A stretch of 63,635 nt of DNA from Bacteroidales bacterium 6E (lineage in GTDB: Bacteria; Bacteroidota; Bacteroidia; Bacteroidales; Prolixibacteraceae): the NCBI GenBank assembly GCA_001270045.2, contig DF970676.1, positions 1-63,635 on the forward strand, given 5' to 3'. Positions 18,633 through 26,480 of the stretch are shown here, piece after piece. Position 1 is the first letter of the stretch. Each line of letters begins with the position of its first letter. The notes beneath the pieces are model-generated. The model did no database searches, was not told the origin of the DNA, and saw only the letters and a list, made by a program, of their open reading frames with translations. The position numbers and the translations under genes are program-made.

Positions 18633-20319
18633 ATATCGATGTGTTTCCGGCATTATCTTTCACCCGAAGTTCCAGCTTTTGCCTTTGGCCAAGTGTCAGC
18701 CGGGAGGAATCGAAGTGGTAGACCAGTAGCCGGTATTTCGCATCATATTCAAACAAGACCCACTCTCCGTTTATTTTTCCTTCGTAAGACTGTATTCCTG
18801 AAAGATTATCGTTGATGGTGAACCTGATTCGTGATGATTCGGTCAACGTGTTGTTTTTGATGCTTAAAGGATTTATGGAAGGAGGAATGGTATCGGCAAT
18901 AACCGCAAAACTTCCGAGAGATCTTGTTTCCGACGTAAACCATCCGTTTCGGTATGTACCGCCGACATAGGATCGGTTGCCACTTTCACTGATTTTGGCA
19001 ATAAATGCCTTGCTTATCAGCTGTTCCGGTAGTCCGGAGGTTTTAATCCGGATAGTTACGGCATCATGGACAGGGGTTCCATCATTATGGATTTTATGAA
19101 TTGCTGAGAATGTTGTCGTGGATTTTGGTAGAGAATCGTATCGTAAATAGAAATCGTCATAAAATGCACCTTTTGGAGCAAAAAATTCAAGTTCAGGTGT
19201 CACGATGTAGTTTTCTTCATCATATGGGAAGAACCGTGAGTTGGCAATTGCAGGTCTGCGGATATCCATGAAGCTTCCCTTCAGGGTAAAACGGACGGTC
19301 GATTTATTTCCGGCAAGATCTCCAAGTATAAGTTCCACGTTTTTGATCTCCCCATCGCTGACTTCAAATATTCCGTCAGTCAAATCCTGACGATAGATAT
19401 TCAATTGGTTCCCAGGAAGGCGCCACATCCGATGTATCCTGGATCCTCTTTCCACCGATTCGGAATAATCGATATGGCTATTCATGTATCTGGTATCACT
19501 GAAAGGCATCCTGTCAAAAGTAAAGCCAAATATCAGATTGCCATTGACCTTTAGTTCTGCAGAGTATATACCGCATGGATTATGGCTTCCATCGTAGAAA
19601 TCATTGGCATTGACTGCAATACCGATTTTTCCAAGAACGGAGACTTCAGGTGCTTGAGACAGCGAATAGTTATTGCCTTTACCGACAGCCTGGTATTTTC
19701 GTGGAAAGGTTGCAAAGTTCACATGACCATTCTCTGATATCGGATATATCGACACGGAGTATATCCGTGGAGCAATATTATCCCTGATATCGGGAAAAAA
19801 TGCAAGTGGATTCAGTGCATCCTGCGTAGGAGTGTCCCTGATTTCAAAGTGCAGATGGGGCCCCCCGGAGCTTCCTGAATTGCCTCCAAAGGCAATCAAT
19901 TCTTCTTTTGCTACCTTGAAGAGCTCTTTATTTGGAGACAGGTCCACAGCAAAAGATTTTTGACGATACTGTTCCTCTTTTACATAGGCCTGTATGTCAT
20001 CTCTGAAGCGGTCGAGGTGGGCATAAACTGTACTTGTTCCGTTGGGATGCTCAATATATAGTGCGTTGCCATAGCCTCCGGGGGAAACAACAATCCTGTA
20101 AATAAAACCTTCCATGGCTGCATACATCGGCACACCAATCCTTTGCTCCGTCTTTATGTCGATTCCACCATGGAAATGGTTAGGTCGTAACTCACAGAAG
20201 TTAGCACTTAGAAAAACCGGAATTTTTACCGGGTAAGAAAATGATTCATTTTGAGCCGAAACCTTGAGGCTGAAAAAAACAAAAAGAAGAATGAAAATGT
20301 TCTTATTGAAATTTTGCAT
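18610..20319 (-). CDS. M23-family cell-wall metallopeptidase
   Basis: The 569-residue protein has a signal peptide (about residues 1-22). The LytM/M23 fold is shown by HFHGGID with H50 and D54 as zinc ligands and by HLHFEIRD with H155 and H157. The remaining 380 residues look like beta-sandwich domains (DNLSGIQSYEGKINGEW near the C-terminus), probably for positioning in the envelope. The expected activity is cleavage of peptidoglycan cross-bridges. The downstream anmK gene overlaps it. A -7 box at 20340-20347 drives the pair, divergent from the promoter of the coiled-coil/zapA genes. Confidence 0.92.
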   Translation of the reverse strand: MQNFNKNIFILLFVFFSLKVSAQNESFSYPVKIPVFLSANFCELRPNHFHGGIDIKTEQRIGVPMYAAMEGFIYRIVVSPGGYGNALYIEHPNGTSTVYAHLDRFRDDIQAYVKEEQYRQKSFAVDLSPNKELFKVAKEELIAFGGNSGSSGGPHLHFEIRDTPTQDALNPLAFFPDIRDNIAPRIYSVSIYPISENGHVNFATFPRKYQAVGKGNNYSLSQAPEVSVLGKIGIAVNANDFYDGSHNPCGIYSAELKVNGNLIFGFTFDRMPFSDTRYMNSHIDYSESVERGSRIHRMWRLPGNQLNIYRQDLTDGIFEVSDGEIKNVELILGDLAGNKSTVRFTLKGSFMDIRRPAIANSRFFPYDEENYIVTPELEFFAPKGAFYDDFYLRYDSLPKSTTTFSAIHKIHNDGTPVHDAVTIRIKTSGLPEQLISKAFIAKISESGNRSYVGGTYRNGWFTSETRSLGSFAVIADTIPPSINPLSIKNNTLTESSRIRFTINDNLSGIQSYEGKINGEWVLFEYDAKYRLLVYHFDSSRLTLGQRQKLELRVKDNAGNTSIYEANFWK

Positions 20320-20339
20320 AATTCTGTCAATGAAAAGGG

Positions 20340-20347
20340 CAAATATA
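20340..20347 (-). promoter_or_regulatory. Bacteroidota -7 box for the M23-anmK unit
   Basis: TATATTTG followed by C on the minus strand, 20 bases before the M23 start. Confidence 0.55.
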
Positions 20348-20411
20348 ATCGTATTGGGCAGAATTAATTTACCAAACGGCCCAAGCGATGATTGAGATAT
20401 GCTAAAAATAT

Positions 20412-20419
20412 TAATTTTG
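20412..20419 (+). promoter_or_regulatory. Bacteroidota -7 box for the coiled-coil/zapA unit
   Basis: TAATTTTG followed by C, 19 bases before the ATG at 20439; divergent from the M23 promoter 65 bases away. Confidence 0.6.
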
Positions 20420-20438
20420 CTGGGTAAATGAAGCTAAA

Positions 20439-20732
20439 ATGAGTGACGACGGCCAATTGCTGGTGAAAGAACTAAAAGACCGTGTTAAGCTTTTGTTCAG
20501 TGAAATCAACAGGGTAATCTATAAAAACACCCAGTTGACTGAAGAAATTGCAGGATTGAAGCAGAGGGTTGAGGTTCTTGAAGGTGATTTGGAAGTTGTT
20601 ACAAAGAAATACGAAAATCTTAAGCTTGCCAAGGCAATGGAAAGCGGTTATGGCGATAACCGTGTGGTCAGGCAAAAGATTTCAAGAATAGTGCGGGAAA
20701 TCGATAAATGTGTGGCATTGCTGAACGAGTAG
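20439..20732 (+). CDS. small coiled-coil protein upstream of zapA
   Basis: The 97-residue protein is almost wholly a predicted coiled coil, with heptads such as EIAGLKQRVEVLEGDLEVVTKK, and ends in SRIVREIDKCVALLNE. It has no signal peptide. It lies 10 bases upstream of zapA in the same transcription unit, so a role at the division ring, like that of ZapB, is a reasonable inference from position and fold only. No sequence motif proves it. Confidence 0.75.
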   Translation: MSDDGQLLVKELKDRVKLLFSEINRVIYKNTQLTEEIAGLKQRVEVLEGDLEVVTKKYENLKLAKAMESGYGDNRVVRQKISRIVREIDKCVALLNE

Positions 20733-20742
20733 TGACAAACAA

Positions 20743-21033
20743 ATGAGTGATACGCTTTCTATAAATATCAAAATAGATAACCGGATTTATCCGTTGGTTG
20801 TCAGTCGGAAGGATGAAGCCAGGTATAGGGAGGCTGCCAAGAAGCTAAACGAGGTACTGTCGGCATTCAAAACCAACTATCCTGACAAGGACATACAGGA
20901 TATCTTCGCCATGTCGGCCTTTCAATTTGTTTATGCCAGCATGGTAGTTAAGGAAAATGCCGGAAATGCATCGCTCGTTGGTGAGATTAAGAATATAATT
21001 GATGATATTGATGATTATCTGGCTTCCAGATAG
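20743..21033 (+). CDS. zapA: cell division protein ZapA
   Basis: ZapA binds FtsZ and bundles its filaments. The 96-residue protein has the family start (INIKIDNRIYPLVVSRKDEARYREAAKKLNE) and a C-terminal helix that would form the tetramer coiled coil. Length and order of elements fit. It lies between the coiled-coil gene and, after a hairpin RNA, rny, an arrangement I recall as common in Bacteroidota. Confidence 0.93.
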   Translation: MSDTLSINIKIDNRIYPLVVSRKDEARYREAAKKLNEVLSAFKTNYPDKDIQDIFAMSAFQFVYASMVVKENAGNASLVGEIKNIIDDIDDYLASR

Positions 21034-21060
21034 TCATTTTAGAATATTGTGATTTATCGG

Positions 21061-21124
21061 ACCTGCATTTTTGCGGTGACAGTGACCAAATGAAGCTGTT
21101 GCCGCAGGAAAAGCAGGTTTTTTT
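21061..21124 (+). ncRNA. structured hairpin RNA with T-run between zapA and rny (6S-like RNA or terminator)
   Basis: ACCTGC (21061-21066) pairs with GCAGGT (21113-21118), followed by a seven-base T run. Inside, GCGGTGACAG (21073-21082) pairs along its full length with CTGTTGCCGC (21096-21105) with two G-U pairs, and the AU-rich segment between the two stems can pair as well, giving one long interrupted helix with a 13-base apical loop. A long broken helix beside zapA recalls the 6S RNA locus, but the element is shorter than known 6S RNAs, so it may simply be the zapA terminator. No promoter for it was identified. Confidence 0.45.
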
Positions 21125-21156
21125 ATTTATATTAACAAACTAAAATTAATACGTAC

Positions 21157-22713
21157 ATGGTTGAAGTTATCATAGGAGTAGTAGCCGGTTTCCTTGGCGG
21201 AGGCACTTTGTCCTACTTTATGTGGGATAAAGCACTGAAGGCAAGAAAACGGAAAATTGTCCGCGAAGCTGAAGCTGAAGGGGAAGTCATCAAGAAAGAT
21301 AAGATGCTTCAGGCTAAGGAGAAATTCCTGCAATTGAAAAGTGAACACGAAAAACAGGTAAATGAGCGAAACCAGAAAGTGGTTGCACTTGAGAACCGAA
21401 TGAAACAGCAGGAATCTGCCTTTCAGCAAAAGAGGAATGAGTTCCAGCGGGAAGTCAAGAATTTTGAGACTGAGAAAAGGGATGTCGAGGTGTTACGTGA
21501 AAATCTGACAGCTCAAATGGCAATGGTCGAACAAAAGGCTGAAGAACTTGAAAAGCTTCATCGCCAACAGCTTGAAATGTTGGAGCAGGTTTCAGGAATG
21601 TCGGCAGAAGAAGCTAAGGCCCAGATGGTTGAGTCGCTGAAGGAAGAAGCCAAAACTGAAGCGATGTCATACATCAATGAGATTATGGAGGAGGCCAAAC
21701 AGACTGCCTCCAAGGAAGCTAAAAAGGTGGTAGTCAAAACCATCCAAAGAGTTGCCACCGAAACAGCGATTGAAAATGCAGTCACTACCTTCCATATTGA
21801 AAGCGATGAAATCAAGGGTCGCATCATTGGTCGTGAAGGTCGCAATATCAGGGCATTGGAAGCTGCAACAGGAGTTGAGATCATTGTTGATGATACCCCG
21901 GAAGCCATCGTGCTTTCGGCATTCGACCCGGTTCGCCGTGAAATTGCACGTCTCGCGCTGCATCAGCTCGTTACCGACGGTCGAATTCATCCAGCCCGTA
22001 TCGAAGAGGTGGTCCAGAAGGTCCAGAAACAGGTAGAGGAAGAAGTGATCGAAACCGGTAAAAGGACTGCCATAGACTTAGGAATTCATGGATTGCATCC
22101 CGAACTGATCAGGCTAATCGGTAAAATGAAATACCGTTCTTCTTATGGCCAGAACTTACTGCAGCACAGCCGGGAGGTCGCCAATCTCTGTGCCATTATG
22201 GCTTCGGAACTTGGCCTGAACCCGAAGAAGGCAAAACGTGCAGGATTGTTGCATGACATTGGCAAAGTGCCTGATGATGAGCCAGAATTACCACATGCTG
22301 TACTGGGTATGAAACTGGCCGAAAAGTATAAGGAAAAACCAGAGATTTGCAATGCAATTGGTTCTCACCACGATGAAGTGGAAATGCAAACCTTACTTGC
22401 ACCCATTGTTCAGGTTTGTGACGCCATTTCAGGTGCCCGTCCCGGAGCCCGAAGGGAAGTGGTTGAGTCTTATATCAAACGGTTAAAAGACCTGGAAGAC
22501 CTTGCATTGTCATATCCTGGTGTGATGAAGACTTATGCCATTCAGGCAGGCCGCGAACTCAGGGTTATAGTTGGTAGTGACAAGATGAATGACCAGGAGT
22601 CAGAACAGTTGTCATACGACATCGCAAAAAGAATCCAGGATGAGATGACTTATCCTGGACAAATCAAGATTACGGTAATTCGTGAGACCAGGGCAGTTAA
22701 TTACGCCAAATAG
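21157..22713 (+). CDS. rny: ribonuclease Y
   Basis: RNase Y is a membrane-anchored endoribonuclease that starts mRNA decay. The 518 residues show the full plan: an N-terminal membrane helix ([20 protein letters not shown]), a long coiled coil to about residue 190, a KH domain with [15 protein letters not shown] near 220, and an HD domain with the metal residues H337 in QHSREVANL and H366-D367 in LLHDIGK. Start and length are typical. It is followed by a terminator at 22742-22772. Confidence 0.96.
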   Translation: MVEVIIGVVAGFLGGGTLSYFMWDKALKARKRKIVREAEAEGEVIKKDKMLQAKEKFLQLKSEHEKQVNERNQKVVALENRMKQQESAFQQKRNEFQREVKNFETEKRDVEVLRENLTAQMAMVEQKAEELEKLHRQQLEMLEQVSGMSAEEAKAQMVESLKEEAKTEAMSYINEIMEEAKQTASKEAKKVVVKTIQRVATETAIENAVTTFHIESDEIKGRIIGREGRNIRALEAATGVEIIVDDTPEAIVLSAFDPVRREIARLALHQLVTDGRIHPARIEEVVQKVQKQVEEEVIETGKRTAIDLGIHGLHPELIRLIGKMKYRSSYGQNLLQHSREVANLCAIMASELGLNPKKAKRAGLLHDIGKVPDDEPELPHAVLGMKLAEKYKEKPEICNAIGSHHDEVEMQTLLAPIVQVCDAISGARPGARREVVESYIKRLKDLEDLALSYPGVMKTYAIQAGRELRVIVGSDKMNDQESEQLSYDIAKRIQDEMTYPGQIKITVIRETRAVNYAK

Positions 22714-22741
22714 GAATAGATTGAATATAGACTTAAAAATA

Positions 22742-22772
22742 GCCGCTTCGGGGATAACCCGGGGCGGTTTTT
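22742..22772 (+). terminator. terminator after rny
   Basis: GCCGC and CGGG on the left pair with CCCG and GCGG on the right, separated by a small mismatch, followed by five T. It lies between the convergent rny and SirB1-like genes. Confidence 0.75.
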
Positions 22773-23658
22773 ATTTGTGGTTCAGGACACTGATCATCTG
22801 GTGAATGTCGGCAGTCTTTTCCCTGAATCCATTAAGTTCATATGATTTCTCGGTAATTTCGAGTAGACGGGTCAGAAAGGTCCTTGAAGAGCTTGCTTCG
22901 AAGTATCGAACCGAAGGTTCCAAACCAGTCCTTTTGACCTGGTACTCCAATTCCCTCCGGCCAGTAATGGATCCTTTATTGGCAGGATTAATATAAAACA
23001 GAACATCCGTTTCAACACCTGCGGGATGGACTTTAGCAGCGATTTTTCGATCGACATAAGCCAGGAGGGGAGTTTTTGGGATATCAATAAACCTGACGGG
23101 CAGATCCAGACGGTTGGCAACAATGGTATAGAGCAGAGCCATTGAAACCGGATTCCCTTTTCCAGTTTCAAGTATTTGGTTCACAAAGCAATTTCTTGGT
23201 GAGTAGTGATTTTCGTTGTCTACGGAAAAACCAAAATCATTAAAGAAGACATGGTTCAATACCGTAATTTTTTCTAAAGAAGTAAGAGAGTTACTTAATT
23301 CGACCCATACCTTCCTCCTGATTTCTTCGATTTTTCGTTCGATACGATCAATGTTCAGATCGGGATAATGGTATTTACTGGTAAGGAAAAATCCCTCGAA
23401 CAAGTCAGGATCTTGCTGTTTTGACCATATCCTGAGTTTTTTGTAGTTTTCCTTAAAATGCAATCTCTGGATGAGCACTTCAATTCTGTTCTGACAATTT
23501 TCATCGCAGGTATTCTCCCAGACGTATTCAAGTTTTGGAATGATCCGGGGCGACTCCTTGATAAGCTCGGCTGCAACGGCCTCGTAAACCGTTTCATCAG
23601 GATCATCGAGCAAAAGAAGGAGGGCTTGCATTTTTCTGGTTTTGTCAGAATTTTTCAT
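22771..23658 (-). CDS. SirB1/transglutaminase-like protein without catalytic Cys
   Basis: The 295-residue protein has an N-terminal helical part that looks HEAT-like (residues about 1-75) and a transglutaminase-core-2 region with SPRNCFVNQILETGKGNPVS followed by MALLYTIVANRLDLPVRFIDIP. At the position of the transglutaminase nucleophile it has Ser (NPVSMALLY), as in SirB1 proteins, and the usual His-containing GHFLV block is replaced by PKTPLLAYV. It is probably not a peptidase. The start lies one base after the stop of the upstream nucleoside phosphorylase gene, which implies an operon. Confidence 0.75.
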   Translation of the reverse strand: MKNSDKTRKMQALLLLLDDPDETVYEAVAAELIKESPRIIPKLEYVWENTCDENCQNRIEVLIQRLHFKENYKKLRIWSKQQDPDLFEGFFLTSKYHYPDLNIDRIERKIEEIRRKVWVELSNSLTSLEKITVLNHVFFNDFGFSVDNENHYSPRNCFVNQILETGKGNPVSMALLYTIVANRLDLPVRFIDIPKTPLLAYVDRKIAAKVHPAGVETDVLFYINPANKGSITGRRELEYQVKRTGLEPSVRYFEASSSRTFLTRLLEITEKSYELNGFREKTADIHQMISVLNHK

Positions 23659-23659
23659 T

Positions 23660-24529
23660 TCAGGCCGTTAGTTTATCCAGAACCACCCTAATGAGTTTTT
23701 CCATTTCGGGGTGATAATTTTCATTGGCTTCTCTTGTTACCCTGTTAGCGATAATGAGACAGATTGTCAATGCTTCATGTCCCAGCATCCTTGAAAGTCC
23801 GTAAATAGCTGAACTTTCCATTTCATAATTGGTAATACGAAGGTCACCATATGTAAAGTCTTCCAATTTTTCATTCAGCTCTGGCACCGCCAGGGGCAGT
23901 CTGAGGACCCTGCCTTGCGGCCCATAGAATCCCGGTGCTGATATGTTTACCCCTTTTACAAACTTAATTTCAGAAAACAGGGACAGCAATCTATCCGAAG
24001 CATCCACAACATAGGGAGTGGGTAAATCATCTGCCCAGCCTGTAAATTCACGGAATACTTTTTCAAACTCCATATCACATACTGCCTCACGGTTATCATA
24101 GAATGTGATCATGCCATCGAAACCAATTGATTTTCGGCTGACTACCCAGGAGTTTACACAAATGTCAGCCTGCAGACTACCTGATGTGCCAACCCTTATA
24201 AACCTTAGTGACCTCTTATCAGACCTGACTTCACGAGTCTGAAGATCAATATTGGCAAGTGCATCCAATTCGTTGATGACGATATCGATATTGTCGGTGC
24301 CGATTCCAGTTGAAAGAACAGTTAGCCTTTGATTATTATAAGTGCCTGTACTGGTAAGGAATTCGCGATTTCTGACCGTCATTTCCACTTGGTCAAACAT
24401 GGTAGATATAGTCTCAGCCCTGCCGGGATCACCTACAAGAATGATGGTGTCCGCAATTTGCTCAGGTTTCAGGTGAAGATGAAAAATGGTTCCATCCCTG
24501 TTCAGGATAAGTTCAGAGTTTTTGATCAT
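23660..24529 (-). CDS. nucleoside phosphorylase (uridine/purine type)
   Basis: The 289-residue protein belongs to the PNP/UDP phosphorylase family: ILVGDPGRAETIS binds phosphate, STGIGTDNIDIVINEL and RVGTSGSLQ are the central blocks, and YEMESSAIYGLSRMLGHEAL carries the Met-Glu that binds ribose. It splits nucleosides to base and ribose-1-phosphate in salvage; the preferred base cannot be fixed by eye. I start it at 24529 (MIKNSELIL) because a -7 box lies at 24553-24560, downstream of the alternative ATG at 24583. The SirB1-like gene follows after one base. Confidence 0.88.
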   Translation of the reverse strand: MIKNSELILNRDGTIFHLHLKPEQIADTIILVGDPGRAETISTMFDQVEMTVRNREFLTSTGTYNNQRLTVLSTGIGTDNIDIVINELDALANIDLQTREVRSDKRSLRFIRVGTSGSLQADICVNSWVVSRKSIGFDGMITFYDNREAVCDMEFEKVFREFTGWADDLPTPYVVDASDRLLSLFSEIKFVKGVNISAPGFYGPQGRVLRLPLAVPELNEKLEDFTYGDLRITNYEMESSAIYGLSRMLGHEALTICLIIANRVTREANENYHPEMEKLIRVVLDKLTA

Positions 24530-24552
24530 AACAACTTGTTTGGTATGATGAT

Positions 24553-24560
24553 CAAAAATA
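24553..24560 (-). promoter_or_regulatory. Bacteroidota -7 box for the nucleoside phosphorylase
   Basis: TATTTTTG on the minus strand, 23 bases before the ATG at 24529; it decides the start. Confidence 0.6.
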
Positions 24561-24666
24561 TTTAAAGAATGCTTAAAAACCAATAAGTTAGGAGGTTATT
24601 TATTAACACTTAAAGATCTGCTCCCGGTTTTGGACGTTAATAACCTCCGGGTTTCCCAAATTCATT

Positions 24667-24674
24667 TACATTTG
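24667..24674 (+). promoter_or_regulatory. Bacteroidota -7 box for the SPFH gene
   Basis: TACATTTG followed by T, 25 bases before the ATG at 24700. Confidence 0.6.
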
Positions 24675-24699
24675 TGAAACACTAATAAATGAGTAAATC

Positions 24700-25518
24700 A
24701 TGAATTTTAACATTAAAACTACTTATCTGATCATTGCCATATCGGCCTTAATTGTCATATTGCTGTTTGGCAGCCGGATGTTCCTGATTATCGACGCAGG
24801 TGAGCGGGGTGTCATTTTCAGGCCTTACACCACTGGTTTGGACCGTGAGACCATTTATGGAGAAGGATTTCATATAGTGGCACCCTGGAACAAAATGTAT
24901 GTTTATAACGTCAGGGAACAACAACGGGAAGAAACGATGGATATTCTGGATAAAAACGGCCTTTCTATCAATGTTGATGTAACCGTTCGTTTTAATCCTC
25001 TTTTTGGCGAGATTCCAGCTTTGCATGAGCGTTTCGGTATCAACTATGTCAATGTACTGGTTGTCCCGGAGGTTAGGTCTACCGTCAGGCAGGTTGGCGG
25101 GAGATACACCGCTGAAGAGATTTATTCCACCAAGAGACAGGAAGTGGAAGGGGCGATAATCGAAGAAACCAGGAAAACTCTGGGGAAAAACTTTATCGAT
25201 ATGCGTGCCCTGCTGATCAGGTCCATCAATCTTCCAACACAGATCCGTACAGCAATTGAAAGCAAACTGACCCAGGAGCAGGAGGCATTGGCTTATGAGT
25301 TCAGACTGAACCGTGAAGAATCGGAAGCGGAAAGGATGCGCATTGAAGCACAGGGTATCGCCGATTACAACAGGATCATCAGTGCCAGTATTACAGAGAA
25401 TATCCTGAAACAAAAAGGTATCGATGCCACGCTTAAACTTGCACAGTCGCCCAATGCCAAGGTGGTTGTGGTCGGTAGTGGCAAGGATGGCCTTCCATTG
25501 ATTTTAGGCAATAATTAA
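24700..25518 (+). CDS. prohibitin-type SPFH membrane protein
   Basis: The 272-residue protein has one N-terminal membrane helix (about residues 8-28) and an SPFH domain starting at IDAGERGVIFRPY, with GEGFHIVAPWNKMYVYNVREQ, SINVDVTVRFNP and VVPEVRSTVRQVGGRYTAEE. A helical segment with EAERMRIEAQG follows. SPFH proteins form large rings on membranes and often shield AAA proteases such as FtsH. No partner protease gene is next to it. It is followed after 24 bases by a thioesterase gene on the same strand. Confidence 0.9.
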   Translation: MNFNIKTTYLIIAISALIVILLFGSRMFLIIDAGERGVIFRPYTTGLDRETIYGEGFHIVAPWNKMYVYNVREQQREETMDILDKNGLSINVDVTVRFNPLFGEIPALHERFGINYVNVLVVPEVRSTVRQVGGRYTAEEIYSTKRQEVEGAIIEETRKTLGKNFIDMRALLIRSINLPTQIRTAIESKLTQEQEALAYEFRLNREESEAERMRIEAQGIADYNRIISASITENILKQKGIDATLKLAQSPNAKVVVVGSGKDGLPLILGNN

Positions 25519-25542
25519 ACCGAGATAATATAACTGCATGCC

Positions 25543-26025
25543 ATGAAAATGATCAAAAATCCATTTGCCGACAGCCGGACGGAAGATTATAATTGTTTTG
25601 GTTGCTCACCCGGCAATATTCATGGCCTGCAGCTACAGTTCTGGGAAGATAATGGAGAGGTACTGGCCTCCTGGATACCTGACAGCCGGTTTGAAGGTTG
25701 GAAGGGAATTATCCATGGCGGCATACAGGCAACATTGATTGATGAGGTCGCCAGCTGGTATGTTTTCGTCAGGCTGGGGACATCAGGGGTCACATCGGAC
25801 ATGAGTATCCGATATAAAAAGCCACTGCCTGTGAATACAGCCAAAATTCTGGTAAAGGCCCATTCACCTGTTCATAATAAAAGGCTTGTAACCCTTACCT
25901 GTTCCATTCATGATGAGGTAGGGGTGGAATATGCCGCCGGGGAAGTGACTTATTATATTTTTCCCGAAACTATAGCCAGGGAGAAATACCGATATCCCGG
26001 AAAGGAAGCTTTTTTAGATTTGTAA
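25543..26025 (+). CDS. PaaI-type hotdog thioesterase
   Basis: The 160-residue protein has a single hotdog domain: WKGIIHGGIQATLIDEVASW holds the HGG and the acidic residue on the long helix, and TSDMSIRYKKPLP forms the following strand. Such enzymes hydrolyse acyl-CoA thioesters; the acyl group is unknown. The N-terminal DYNCFGCSPGNIHGL resembles bacterial and fungal 4HBT-like proteins that carry this Cys-containing lead-in. It is probably cotranscribed with the SPFH gene. A start a few residues earlier is not available. Confidence 0.85.
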   Translation: MKMIKNPFADSRTEDYNCFGCSPGNIHGLQLQFWEDNGEVLASWIPDSRFEGWKGIIHGGIQATLIDEVASWYVFVRLGTSGVTSDMSIRYKKPLPVNTAKILVKAHSPVHNKRLVTLTCSIHDEVGVEYAAGEVTYYIFPETIAREKYRYPGKEAFLDL

Positions 26026-26077
26026 CATTTTACACAGGTTAAGTTATCTACTTGACAACATGGATCTTTTGTGATTG

Positions 26078-26269
26078 TTACCTTTTGTGTTTTAACTCCT
26101 TCAATACCCTGGGGTCAAAGTCTTCCATGTCATCTTCGTCAAACTCATCGTAAATGGAGAGTCTTCTTTTGGTGCTTTTTTCTTTTTTTACAGCGCCTGA
26201 ATGAGCAGCTCTTCTTTCAACCTTGTCGATTTTTTCACGATGTCCTTGCTTGGAAAAATCCCGTTTCAT
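26078..26269 (-). CDS. small highly charged hypothetical protein
   Basis: The 63-residue protein has a basic N-terminal half (many Lys and Arg to about residue 36) and an acidic cluster, YDEFDEDDMEDFDPR, before a basic end. It has no signal peptide or membrane segment. Composition and the absence of another gene in the gap between 26025 and 26472 support it as real. I do not recognise the family; a nucleic-acid- or ribosome-associated role would be a guess. It is convergent with the thioesterase gene, 53 bases away. Confidence 0.55.
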   Translation of the reverse strand: MKRDFSKQGHREKIDKVERRAAHSGAVKKEKSTKRRLSIYDEFDEDDMEDFDPRVLKELKHKR

Positions 26270-26480
26270 CTTGTGATTAGAAAAAATTTGAGAATAAGTT
26301 AAAAATTGAATCTTCTTATAATCTACTTTCTATAAAATCTACAACTAAAAATACAAATTAAAATAAAAACAACTTAACCTTTGTTAGGTTCAAAGCTTTA
26401 TTTTAGTGCAATTTAAGGGAAAAATTTCAATATTTCCAATACCCTTTCGTTTGAAAAATGTTGTGAAACATATGGTAGCC

